Shown here: piece by piece, positions 24,172-33,044 of the stretch
Layout: every line of letters starts with the position of its first letter
Numbering within the stretch: the stretch's first letter is position 1
From: Hyella sp964606015
GTDB lineage: Bacteria; Cyanobacteriota; Cyanobacteriia; Cyanobacteriales; Xenococcaceae
NCBI GenBank assembly: GCA_964606015.1
Contig: CAZSEZ010000009.1
Span: forward strand, 1 to 34,878
DNA length: 34,878 nucleotides
Reading direction: 5' to 3'
The notes under the pieces: model-generated
The model's input: only the letters and a program-made list of their open reading frames with translations
Databases searched by the model: none
Told to the model about the DNA's origin: nothing
Translations under genes and position numbers: made by a program

Positions 24172-25218
24172 TTAATAGGTATATCCTTTAAAAGCTTCCA
24201 CCAAAGCATCAGTATCAATCAGCCAATGTTCATTACCAATTATACCTTTGACAAACTTATTAACCTTTTCAGAGCCTGATAAGTTCTCTTGCAAACTAGC
24301 GATACTATGTGATTCTATCTGGAGAACGTCAGTAACTAACACCCCAAAAAGTTGATTTTGCAACCTCAGAACAACAATTTGTAAACTATTTTGTTGGCGA
24401 TCGCACTGTAATAATGACTCAAAACCCAATAATTGATTGAGATCGGCAACACGCAAAGATTGACCTTGCCAATCGTATAAACCAATTAGCCAATCTGGTT
24501 CTGCTGGGGCTGGGGAGACTTTAGAAGGGGAAAACTGCACCACCTGCTGAACTGAATTAAGAGGGACTAAAGCCTTAGTTACCTGAGTCAGAGCAAGTAA
24601 TAGCCAACTTTGCTGACAATTAGATAAATTAGTTGCAGTGATAGGTGTTTCAGCTCTAGATTGAACTTCATTTTTCTGATTCCAACCTAACTTACTTGCC
24701 AAAATTTCTCTAGTTCCTAAGCAAAATATCTTTATCGCTCCATGATTTTCTGCTTGAGGAATCACTGCCATATGCTCAACAAAATCGAGCTTATTAACCT
24801 GCTTTTGTGAGAGGGGTAAAGGGTGGAGATGTTCAAGAGCAATATCCATAAGAACAGGAGCCTTGTGCACAGGAATCCCACATAGCTCTCCTGCTTGAGT
24901 CTGAAACATCATCAAAAACTTAGGATTACGATCATTCTTCTCTCTTTGTTCATCATCCAAAGTGTTGCTTTTTTGCTCAGCTACTTCCCAAATCTTATAG
25001 CGAAGATCAACAATAGTAATACTTTGTAAGCCCCATTCCACATTACCAATTCCATCATTTCCAGTAGTAAAAGAAGGACAAGTAATAACTTTATATACAG
25101 CTCCAATAGGTAAAGCAAAAAAGTAATCAAGCACAGGAAACATCATAACTCGCAAGCTATCATTTTCCTGGGTAGTCTGTTGAGATAGTCTCTCAAAGGA
25201 ACTCAAGGAAGTAATCAT
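24172..25218 (-). CDS. Double-CheW-domain adaptor, last gene of the operon
   Basis: A 348-residue protein with two CheW-like halves. The first (about 20-180) contains LDYFFALPIGAVYKV, a D-L-R segment (VDLRYKIW) and a later FCLG strand; the second (about 200-345) contains LIGLYDWQGQSLRVADLNQLLG, which matches the CheW turn G-x-x-x-W-R-G-x-x-x-x-V-x-D, and LFGVLVTDVLQIE. CheW proteins bridge receptors to CheA. It begins 23 bases after the hybrid cheA and is the last gene of the operon. A second CheW lies near the front, so the system has adaptors of two kinds. Domain identity is inferred from pattern; the first half is more divergent. Confidence 0.75.
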   Translation of the reverse strand: MITSLSSFERLSQQTTQENDSLRVMMFPVLDYFFALPIGAVYKVITCPSFTTGNDGIGNVEWGLQSITIVDLRYKIWEVAEQKSNTLDDEQREKNDRNPKFLMMFQTQAGELCGIPVHKAPVLMDIALEHLHPLPLSQKQVNKLDFVEHMAVIPQAENHGAIKIFCLGTREILASKLGWNQKNEVQSRAETPITATNLSNCQQSWLLLALTQVTKALVPLNSVQQVVQFSPSKVSPAPAEPDWLIGLYDWQGQSLRVADLNQLLGFESLLQCDRQQNSLQIVVLRLQNQLFGVLVTDVLQIESHSIASLQENLSGSEKVNKFVKGIIGNEHWLIDTDALVEAFKGYTY

Positions 25219-25241
25219 ATATTTTTATAATAAATCTTTCA

Positions 25242-28200
25242 TTATTGCTGGTTAATTAATTGAAAAATCGAATCAAGTAATTCATAATCAGAATGTGGTT
25301 TAGTGTGATAAGCTTCTGCTCCGAGAGAAAAAGCCATCTCTCGATGTTTTTGGCTACTACGAGTAGTAACCACGACTACCGGAATTCGTGATATATTCGA
25401 ATCTTGCTTCCGATAAGAAAGGAACTCAAAACCATTCATTATAGGCATTTCTATATCTGAAACAATCAAGTCTATATCTTTATTTTGTTGTAATTTTTCA
25501 ATTGCTTCTTGTCCATTGGAAGCTTCTACAACCGTATAGTTGAATTTTTCAAGAGTGTTTACTAAACTTTGTCTTTGAAACACTGAATCTTCAATTACTA
25601 ACAATTTTCTTTTAGTGTCTAGATCAATATAGGTATTCTCTAGTGTTACTTGACTAGACTCTAAAATACGATTACTCAAGGTAGCTTCTATATTTTTAGA
25701 ATTAGAACTAAAGCTCGCGATATCTTGCCATCCTTGACTTAGTAGAAGGTGGGGTTCAATCACCAAAGTAAAACTACCATCGCCTAGAACCGTGTAACCT
25801 TGAATGTAATCAGGAAGGTCAACTATTTCTCCTAGGGATTTAATAACCAGTTCTTGCTCCAGAATAATTTCCGTAACTCTCAAGCAAATATATTCTTGTT
25901 GATTTTTTAAGAGTAGAAGAGGAGGCAAGCGGTAAGATTTTTTAACAGGGAAAGTCTTTAAAATAGAATTAGCATTAGCTTCAATCAAAGGATACTGATA
26001 ATTAATTGAGCTGCTAATATCCACTATAGGAACCAAGATTTCTTGTCCATTTATTGACCAATGGAAAAACGATCTCTCTTCCTGATTAATAGAAGAGCTT
26101 TGAGTCGTTATCTGTCCTAATTGAGGAACAATAATTCTAATAACTGTGTCTGAAAGAATTGCATAGATTCTCCCTTTATCCTGACAAATTAGTAATCGAG
26201 AAGTAGTCGATTTTAAAGGAAACTGTAAAGTAAACTTTGTCCCTTCGCCTACTTGTGATTTGACATAAATTTTCCCTCCTAGGCTTTCAATTTGATTACG
26301 AACGACATCTAAACCGACTCCTCTCCCAGAAAGTTTATCAATCGAGTCAGCGGTAGAAAATCCTGGCTGGAATAAAATTTCTGCTAACCTTGTTTGCGAG
26401 GCTTTTTCTGCATCCAAAGTGGTCAGAATATTCTGCTCGATCGCTTTGGATCTGATACGCTGCCAATCTAAACCCTTACCATCATCTTCGATTTCAATAA
26501 AAGTACGATTCCCCTGGTTGTAAGCTTTTATCGCGATTGTCCCTGTGGCTGGTTTATTTTGGGTGCTTCTTGTTGTACTGTCTTCCAAACCATGATCATA
26601 AGCATTACGAACTAGATGCAATATGGGTTCATACAATTTATCAGCGATCGCTTTATCAATTTGAATCTCTGTTCCCTTAAGTTCCAGTTTTGCAGGCTTC
26701 TTGTGACTCGCAACTATTTGTTTTAGTACCCTAGGAAAACGTTCTAAAATGACAGCCAAAGATTCCATCTTGGCATTGAGAAGATTGTCATTAGCTTGAG
26801 TAAGAGCTTGCTTACGCTTAACGTTATTAAATCGAGATTCACTAGCAATTTTTTCAATCTTTTCGATTTGAGTTCCTAGGGTTGTAATCTTCTCATCAAA
26901 GTTTTGCAATAAGACGTGGAGGTCGTTGTAAACATCCATCTCTAAAAGGTCGAACCTACGAGACTTGGCATCATTAGAGGCAGCTAGAGGTATTGCTCTA
27001 CCAGAATTTCGAGACTTGAGACGCCGACGATAGCGCGATCGAAAAACCTGCTTATCCCACCAATCATAAATCTCATTGAGCTGCTGCTGACAAAAGCGAT
27101 GTTGTTTAAGAGCTTGTCTAGTTAAGTTGTGAAACTGCTCTGCTTGCAAAGTTTGTAAGTTATCGTCAATCAGCAACTCGCCCATTGCCTGAGAAAGATT
27201 TTCTAACTGTTCCACAGCCACGCGGACAGTGGTTTGAGACTGCAAATTTTCAACTTTAGAAGTTGCTGCGGGAACGACTGGCAATTCTTTAGCTGGCTCT
27301 ACATTAGCAATCCACACCGAGCCTAAAATTCGATCAATCGGGTCGACTTCAGCTACCGGAACTAATTCATGATCTGTTTGTTCAAACAAGGAGGCAAATA
27401 CCTGTGAATTAGATACTACTTGAGAGTTCTCTTTTTCAGAAGTTTTAGTGATTGATTGAGTGGCAGGCAGTTCTTGAGGTGATTCGACAACCACAGTCAA
27501 ATCAGGCATAGCTGCTTTAAAATCAACAGAATCTTCTACTTCTTTAGATTTACTAGTAGCAAGAGGGGGAACGGATCTATCGTTAGTGGGAACTACTTCT
27601 GTTTGGGGTTCAGAGATTGAAGCTGGAGAAAATTCAGCTAGTTCTTGCAATTGAGCTAGGATGTCTACTCCCGAATTGCGATCGCCATATAGAATTTGAT
27701 TACGAGCCTGATAAAAATTAGCTAAAGCAGTTGTTGCAACTAAAGCAATATTGTCAGGATTTTTTTCTGCTGCGACTAAAGTCACCTCTGCGATCGCTGT
27801 AAGCCCGGGTAAATTATAGGACAGACCAATATTCTGGATAAATTGTGTCAGATAAACCAACTTATCAAGAATTTTCTGGGTATCTTGAGTTTGGATTACC
27901 CCCTCCAAATCTTCTAAGTCTTGAGGAATACTTTTCACAAAGATTGACCCCACAACATCAAAACCCAATTCCTCAGAGGAGGGAATCGGAGCTTCTCGAT
28001 CAAAGAAATCGCCTAGCTTCCCCTGCAACTTAGCAAAAACAGTAGCTGTCAAATCTAAAGCAGACTCTTCATCGTACTTATTCCCTCCCAAAGTTGCAGT
28101 TAAGGGATTACGAAGACATTCATAACCATCCAATAATAAAGAGCCTAATTCAGGATCGATCACCAGCTCTTCCGCATAAAGAGACTGAAACACATCTTCT

Positions 28201-28409
28201 AAATGATGAGCGATGGTTTCAATAGTTGTTAATCCCATATTGGCAGCATCACCTTTAATCGTGTGAGCTCCCCGCATCAGAGTATGAACTTTTTCAACCG
28301 TCTTAGCTTCTAAAAGACTGTATAAGTTTTGTTCAATAATCTCTAATAGCTCTGTTACTTCTTCGAGAAAATATTGGGTCAGTCGATCTTGAGAATCAGG
28401 ATTAAACAT
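25242..28409 (-). CDS. Hybrid CheA histidine kinase with receiver domain (PixL/TaxAY-like)
   Basis: A 1055-residue cytosolic kinase that would transfer phosphate to the operon's response regulators. Domains in order: Hpt (about 5-105) with His49 in GAHTIKGDA; a degenerate Hpt-like helical region (about 155-240) without a clear His; a linker (about 260-390); a dimerisation segment; HATPase with N-box LVRNAYDHG (Asn602), EDDGKGLD (641-648) and GRGVGLD (695-701); a CheW-like domain (about 735-890); and a receiver (about 934-1055) with acidic E940/D941, phospho-acceptor Asp985 in SDIEMP and Lys1037. All kinase and receiver residues needed look intact. The fused receiver is typical of cyanobacterial phototaxis CheA (PixL, Hik18-like). 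It follows the receptor gene by 88 bases. Confidence 0.93.
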   Translation of the reverse strand: MFNPDSQDRLTQYFLEEVTELLEIIEQNLYSLLEAKTVEKVHTLMRGAHTIKGDAANMGLTTIETIAHHLEDVFQSLYAEELVIDPELGSLLLDGYECLRNPLTATLGGNKYDEESALDLTATVFAKLQGKLGDFFDREAPIPSSEELGFDVVGSIFVKSIPQDLEDLEGVIQTQDTQKILDKLVYLTQFIQNIGLSYNLPGLTAIAEVTLVAAEKNPDNIALVATTALANFYQARNQILYGDRNSGVDILAQLQELAEFSPASISEPQTEVVPTNDRSVPPLATSKSKEVEDSVDFKAAMPDLTVVVESPQELPATQSITKTSEKENSQVVSNSQVFASLFEQTDHELVPVAEVDPIDRILGSVWIANVEPAKELPVVPAATSKVENLQSQTTVRVAVEQLENLSQAMGELLIDDNLQTLQAEQFHNLTRQALKQHRFCQQQLNEIYDWWDKQVFRSRYRRRLKSRNSGRAIPLAASNDAKSRRFDLLEMDVYNDLHVLLQNFDEKITTLGTQIEKIEKIASESRFNNVKRKQALTQANDNLLNAKMESLAVILERFPRVLKQIVASHKKPAKLELKGTEIQIDKAIADKLYEPILHLVRNAYDHGLEDSTTRSTQNKPATGTIAIKAYNQGNRTFIEIEDDGKGLDWQRIRSKAIEQNILTTLDAEKASQTRLAEILFQPGFSTADSIDKLSGRGVGLDVVRNQIESLGGKIYVKSQVGEGTKFTLQFPLKSTTSRLLICQDKGRIYAILSDTVIRIIVPQLGQITTQSSSINQEERSFFHWSINGQEILVPIVDISSSINYQYPLIEANANSILKTFPVKKSYRLPPLLLLKNQQEYICLRVTEIILEQELVIKSLGEIVDLPDYIQGYTVLGDGSFTLVIEPHLLLSQGWQDIASFSSNSKNIEATLSNRILESSQVTLENTYIDLDTKRKLLVIEDSVFQRQSLVNTLEKFNYTVVEASNGQEAIEKLQQNKDIDLIVSDIEMPIMNGFEFLSYRKQDSNISRIPVVVVTTRSSQKHREMAFSLGAEAYHTKPHSDYELLDSIFQLINQQ

Positions 28410-28497
28410 TTGATAACAACCTTCAGCACCTAGCTACGATTAGAGCTTGACTAATCAGAATCAGAACAAATCATTTTTCGTGTCATAAATTGATCTT

Positions 28498-31400
28498 CTA
28501 ATCAATCTTGAATTGACTAACACTAGTTTGCAAACTTTGAGAAGTAGTTAATAATTTGCGGAAAGATTCGGAGATTTGGCAAGAACTTTCACGTGTTTTT
28601 TGGGCTACTTGTGCCACTTCAGTCATTGCAGAAGTTAAGCTCTGAGACTGTTGACTCTGATTGTGGGCTGTTTCCGTAATTCCTGCGAATAGGCTACTAA
28701 TTTCATTAGTTGCTACAACAATAGCGCTCAGAGAATTTCTCGTTTCATCCACTAGATCGGACCCTTTAACGACTTGAGAAATCCCAATCTCCATCGCCTC
28801 AGTCACTTCGTTAATCTCTTTTTGAATATCTTGCACAAAGCGTTCGATTTCAGTGGTGGCATTAGCAGACTGATATGCCAGAGAACGAACCTCATCAGCG
28901 ACTACCGCAAAGCCCTTACCATATTCCCCCGCACGAGTTGCCTCGATCGCCGCATTTAAGGCCAAAAGATTAGTTTGAGTGGCAAAATTTTCAATCAAAT
29001 GGACTACTTTAGAGATTTTTTGCGAAGATTCTCCTAATCGTTTAATTTTCTTGGCAGTTTGGGATACGGTTTCACGAATTTCCAGCATTTCGTCTACTGT
29101 ACGTTCCATGATCGAATCTCCAGCATTGACAGTTCTATTGGCTTGCTGGACAGCTTGTTCAACTTTTTGAGCGTTACTAGTAACAGCCTCTGTGGCAAGA
29201 ACCATTACTTGTAACTGCTGCAAGGCTTCCTTCATTTGTTGACTCTGTTGTTGAGCTTGAGCCGCAAGCTGATTCACCGAAAAATTACTTTGATCGGAAG
29301 TCTCACCTACTTTTAAAGCAGTATCTTTAACCTGTTTGACCAGTTCCCTAAGATTAGTAATCGTAGTATTGTAGCCATCAGCAATTGTGCCTAACTCGCC
29401 AGGAGAGAAAGGAGCACGAACTGTTAAATCACCTTGGAAAGAAGGTTGTACAGCACGCAACATTTCTAGTGCTTCTTCCTGAAGTTGTTCTTTAGCGTGT
29501 TTTTCTCTATCGAGAGCTTTTTCTAGCTCTTGAGTACTAATCTGTACTTGTTCCAGATACTGCGATTGCTTGATTCCAACCCCCAACTGTGACCCCAAAC
29601 GTGTTACCAATTGGATTTCACTATTATTCCAGTTACGAATACGGTCGTTTTGATAGACTCCTAGAAGCCCCCATAATTCTGCCCCTGCAAATATCGGAGC
29701 AATGACATAAGCTTTAGCCTGAAATTGTTCAAGAATATCCAGATGACATTGTTGAAATCCCGCTTTCTGTAAATCTACAATTGCCAAGGTTTCATTATTG
29801 CGATAACGCCCACCTTGAGTTTTTCGCAGGTATTCATCTTCCCAAACTGTTTTAGTATCTGGACCCACCAAAGAAACCCACTTGTTATCTACCGATTCGG
29901 CAACAAACTCGCCACCCCAATCGGAATTAAACTGGTAAACGGCAATGCGATCGCAGGTCAAGGTCTCTCTGAATAGAGGTAAAACATTACGAAAAATACT
30001 CTTTTGATCCTGAGATTGACGGATTACATCAACGGCTCTAGCTAAAGCTTTTTCTTGGGCTAGTTGTTGTTCCACAGTATTTATATACTGTCTTTGCTGG
30101 AGAGCGATACCTAACTGTGCAGAAATCTGTTTGGCAAATTCGATCTCTTCATGGCCCCATTTACGAGGTGCCCCACACTGATAGATACAAAATAAACCCC
30201 ATAAGGTTTTCCCAATAAATAGCGGCACTATTATGTGAGCTTGAGTCTCAAATTTAGCGAGCATTGCTTTATGACACTCTTGGCGACCGCAGGTAGCAAT
30301 ATCTTCGATGATGGATGCCCACATTTTGTCTTGGTTGGCATAGGTCTGGACAAAACAATGATCCTTGACTCGAACTCCTAAAGCGGGAGCATATTGAGGT
30401 AAAACATCTTCAGCGACAAACTCACCGTAGTTATACTCCGTGCTGGTATCAAATTGGTAGATAGCTACGCGATCAGCATCCAAAAAATGACGTACTTCTC
30501 GGCAAGTACTATTGAAAATCAGTTGAACATCAATATTCTGTCTGGTCTGAGTAACAATCGTTTGGATTGTTTTTTCTCTCTGTAATTGACTCTGAACTTG
30601 CTGAATATACTGTCTTTGTTGCAGCGCAACACCTAGCTGGGTTGAAACTTGTTTGACAAACTCGATCTCATCTTTGGTCCATTTACGAGGTCTCCCACAT
30701 TGATGTACCGCAATAACCCCCCAAAATTGCTTCCCAATAAATAAAGGAGCAACTAAATTAGCTCTAATGGCAAATCTTTCTAGAATCGAGAGATAACAAG
30801 GTTTAATATTCGCAGTCTGGGAGTCTTCAATAGTTGACACCCAAAATTCTTCTCTATCCGCATACTTCTCAGCAAAACAATTATCTTCAACTTCTGCTTC
30901 GAGTACCGAAGGATATTGGCTGAGAACATCTTCAGCAAGACATACTCCTTTTGCATAGTCATCCTCTGGACTAAACTCTAAAATTGCCACTCGGTCTGAG
31001 TTGAGAAACTGACGTAACTCGCGGCAGGTATTGTCGAAAATTAATTGTGTAGCATCATTTTGGCGAATCTGACTGACTATAGACTGTAGAGTTTTTTCTC
31101 TGCGGGCTTTAAGTTTGAGGTCTAAAGTATTTTGTTCAATTTGCTTACGAGCTAAATCCTGCTGGATGGCAATTTTAAGTTGTTTGGAAACATCAAGGAT
31201 CAGCTCAATTTCCGCTGGTTTCCATTGCCGAGTATCAGAGTTTTGATAAACAGTAAGTACGCCCCAAAGCTTATCTTCGCAGTAAATGGCAGCTACAACA
31301 TATGCCTTAGCCTGATAGGTTTCGAGAATCTGAATGAAAGCATCATCAAGGTTGGAATTATAGAGATCATGGCATACGCGATAAATTTGACTGTGTTCAG

Positions 31401-32976
31401 CATTTTTACCAGGACGAGCACCATGTACCAAATCTTGAACACTGCAATTACTAACACTTTTGACCACAGCAGGATTACGCTCTTGTTCTTCTAGAAGGCT
31501 AATCCACTCAGTTCCACGAGATTCGATAATAAATTTCCCTTGCCAATTTTCTTCAAACTGATAAATACCAATACGATCACATTTGAGAAACTTCCTAAGA
31601 GTTTGGCAGCTATAGTCAAAAATATTGCTCAAATCTGTCGATTCTAAAATCTTGCTACTAATTTGCGAAATTAATTTCTCTTCTCTTACTTTCTGTTCTA
31701 GTTGACCTTGAACTTCGGCAACCTGTTGACGGTATTGGGCTTGTTGAACTGCGATCTTGAGTTGTTTCGCAACGTCCAAGACTAGATCGATTTCATCTTG
31801 CATCCATTGACGAGCCCCTGAGTTTTGATAAACAGGCATTAACCCCCAAAGCTCACCATTACAGTAAATTGCAGCTATCACATAAGCTCTGGCTTGATAA
31901 GATTCTAAAACCTCAATATAACAATCAGGAAATCCTTCAATATAAATATCAGAAGTCACTCGATAAAGTTTACTGTGTTCAAAAATTTGCCCCTGATGCT
32001 GGCGAATATGAGTATCTCCGCTAACAACTGATCGACTTCTTGAAGTTAAATCCCAAACAGCGCAGTTATCAATATTGTTGAGCAGTGCTCGATTATGTCT
32101 CTGTTCTTCGATTAGATCAACCCAGCCGTTACCTCGTGACTCATGAATGAACTCACCATTCCAGTTTTCATCAAATCGATAGATAGCAACACGATCGCAG
32201 TTGAGAAACTTCCTCAAGGCATTACAAGTATAGTTAAAGATATTATCGAGATCTTTAGAGCCTAATATCTTATTGGTAATTTGCGATACAAGTTTATCCC
32301 CTGCTACTTTGGTTCCCAATTGCTGGCGAACATTAGCAATTTGCAATTGAACAGCAACTTCTTGAGCAATTGCATCCAAAAGAGCTAACTCATCATTTGA
32401 CCAGGTACGATCGCTACCACATTGTTGAATTACTAAAAGTCCCCAAACAGAATTCTCATGAATAATAGGGACACAGGTACTAGCTTTGACTTGATACTTC
32501 GTCATCAGCTGCAATTGATAAGGAGTCAAGCTTGCTTGATCGTCATTACTAATTTGCTTGTAATAGTAAGCAGCTTCTCGATTATATTTTTCTAAACCAA
32601 AGCTTTCTAGAGGAATATTCTCGCTCCTCATCGGCGTAAACCCTCTAGTTAAGGCTTCTGCCAAAACCATGCCAGATTGTTGATCGAACTGATAAACCAC
32701 TGCCCGACTAACATCCAAAACTTTTTGAATCTCTAAAACGACTGTCTCAAACAAACGCTCTAGACTCGCTGTCTTACGAATCGAACTAACAATTTGGTCT
32801 AACTTTGGCGATTCTAGTATTGGTCCAATATTTGTCAAAGACAGATCATTCATTAAAGCGATCGCTTCTCTAATTTGACCCTTCAAAGTCTCTGTTTCAA
32901 CCAAATCAGTTTGAGCAAGTCCTTGTTGCAAGTCAGTTAGAGTTTCTAAAATTTGTTTTGTAGTCATGATTGTCAT
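28498..32976 (-). CDS. Six-GAF cyanobacteriochrome-type methyl-accepting receptor (PixJ/PtxD-like)
   Basis: A 1492-residue chemoreceptor that probably senses light. Six GAF domains lie at about 68-215, 235-415, 437-608, 630-790, 805-965 and 980-1140, joined by helical linkers ending in QxxYxxQ-type helices. GAF5 has a DXCF motif (Asp872-His-Cys874-Phe) and the canonical Cys901-His902. GAF4 has DNCF with Cys700 and Cys727-Tyr728. GAF6 has canonical Cys1077-His1078 in a red/green-like context (WEDEYL, GGRYRNNE, IVDL). GAF2 has Cys352-Tyr353. GAF3 has Ala546 where the Cys should be, and GAF1 has Tyr153. A HAMP-like segment (about 1165-1220) leads to a methyl-accepting signalling domain (1225-1492) with the hairpin tip around NLLALNAAIEATRAGE (1336-1351). 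No transmembrane helix is seen. ATG at 32976; a second Met at residue 4 is an alternative. No cheR or cheB lies in the window. Confidence 0.9.
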   Translation of the reverse strand: MTIMTTKQILETLTDLQQGLAQTDLVETETLKGQIREAIALMNDLSLTNIGPILESPKLDQIVSSIRKTASLERLFETVVLEIQKVLDVSRAVVYQFDQQSGMVLAEALTRGFTPMRSENIPLESFGLEKYNREAAYYYKQISNDDQASLTPYQLQLMTKYQVKASTCVPIIHENSVWGLLVIQQCGSDRTWSNDELALLDAIAQEVAVQLQIANVRQQLGTKVAGDKLVSQITNKILGSKDLDNIFNYTCNALRKFLNCDRVAIYRFDENWNGEFIHESRGNGWVDLIEEQRHNRALLNNIDNCAVWDLTSRSRSVVSGDTHIRQHQGQIFEHSKLYRVTSDIYIEGFPDCYIEVLESYQARAYVIAAIYCNGELWGLMPVYQNSGARQWMQDEIDLVLDVAKQLKIAVQQAQYRQQVAEVQGQLEQKVREEKLISQISSKILESTDLSNIFDYSCQTLRKFLKCDRIGIYQFEENWQGKFIIESRGTEWISLLEEQERNPAVVKSVSNCSVQDLVHGARPGKNAEHSQIYRVCHDLYNSNLDDAFIQILETYQAKAYVVAAIYCEDKLWGVLTVYQNSDTRQWKPAEIELILDVSKQLKIAIQQDLARKQIEQNTLDLKLKARREKTLQSIVSQIRQNDATQLIFDNTCRELRQFLNSDRVAILEFSPEDDYAKGVCLAEDVLSQYPSVLEAEVEDNCFAEKYADREEFWVSTIEDSQTANIKPCYLSILERFAIRANLVAPLFIGKQFWGVIAVHQCGRPRKWTKDEIEFVKQVSTQLGVALQQRQYIQQVQSQLQREKTIQTIVTQTRQNIDVQLIFNSTCREVRHFLDADRVAIYQFDTSTEYNYGEFVAEDVLPQYAPALGVRVKDHCFVQTYANQDKMWASIIEDIATCGRQECHKAMLAKFETQAHIIVPLFIGKTLWGLFCIYQCGAPRKWGHEEIEFAKQISAQLGIALQQRQYINTVEQQLAQEKALARAVDVIRQSQDQKSIFRNVLPLFRETLTCDRIAVYQFNSDWGGEFVAESVDNKWVSLVGPDTKTVWEDEYLRKTQGGRYRNNETLAIVDLQKAGFQQCHLDILEQFQAKAYVIAPIFAGAELWGLLGVYQNDRIRNWNNSEIQLVTRLGSQLGVGIKQSQYLEQVQISTQELEKALDREKHAKEQLQEEALEMLRAVQPSFQGDLTVRAPFSPGELGTIADGYNTTITNLRELVKQVKDTALKVGETSDQSNFSVNQLAAQAQQQSQQMKEALQQLQVMVLATEAVTSNAQKVEQAVQQANRTVNAGDSIMERTVDEMLEIRETVSQTAKKIKRLGESSQKISKVVHLIENFATQTNLLALNAAIEATRAGEYGKGFAVVADEVRSLAYQSANATTEIERFVQDIQKEINEVTEAMEIGISQVVKGSDLVDETRNSLSAIVVATNEISSLFAGITETAHNQSQQSQSLTSAMTEVAQVAQKTRESSCQISESFRKLLTTSQSLQTSVSQFKID
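29557..30039 (-). other. GAF6: red/green-like cyanobacteriochrome domain
   Basis: Residues about 980-1140 of the receptor. Canonical bilin-binding Cys1077 (codon 29746-29748) followed by His1078, preceded by WEDEYL, GGRYRNNE and IVDLQKAG, the pattern I recall from red/green cyanobacteriochromes such as AnPixJg2. There is no DXCF cysteine. Prediction: a red-absorbing dark state with a green photoproduct, phycocyanobilin bound. Colour is inferred from lineage only. Confidence 0.65.
30082..30564 (-). other. GAF5: dual-cysteine DXCF cyanobacteriochrome domain
   Basis: Residues about 805-965. DXCF motif DHCF with Cys874 (codon 30355-30357) and canonical Cys901 (codon 30274-30276) followed by His902. 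Both thiols needed for dual attachment are present, and the VPLFIGKTLWGL and PRKW segments are typical. Prediction: blue-sensing dark state with a green, teal or similar photoproduct, as in TePixJ-type domains. Confidence 0.72.
30607..31089 (-). other. GAF4: DXCF cyanobacteriochrome domain with Cys-Tyr
   Basis: Residues about 630-790. DXCF motif DNCF with Cys700 (codon 30877-30879), and canonical Cys727 (codon 30796-30798) followed by Tyr728 instead of His. It closely resembles GAF5 in flanking sequence, so the two probably arose by duplication. Bilin attachment is possible; the missing His may shift colour or reversion rate. Confidence 0.6.
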
Positions 32977-33044
32977 GTCTTATGCTGGATCGACTTTGAG
33001 CGGAATTTGAGTTTGAATACTAGGGAGCTAATTTTTAAATCGGG

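Noticed and set aside
30780..30962. Minus-strand frame of 60 codons inside the receptor gene
   Set aside because: Same-strand shadow in another frame of the GAF4 coding region.
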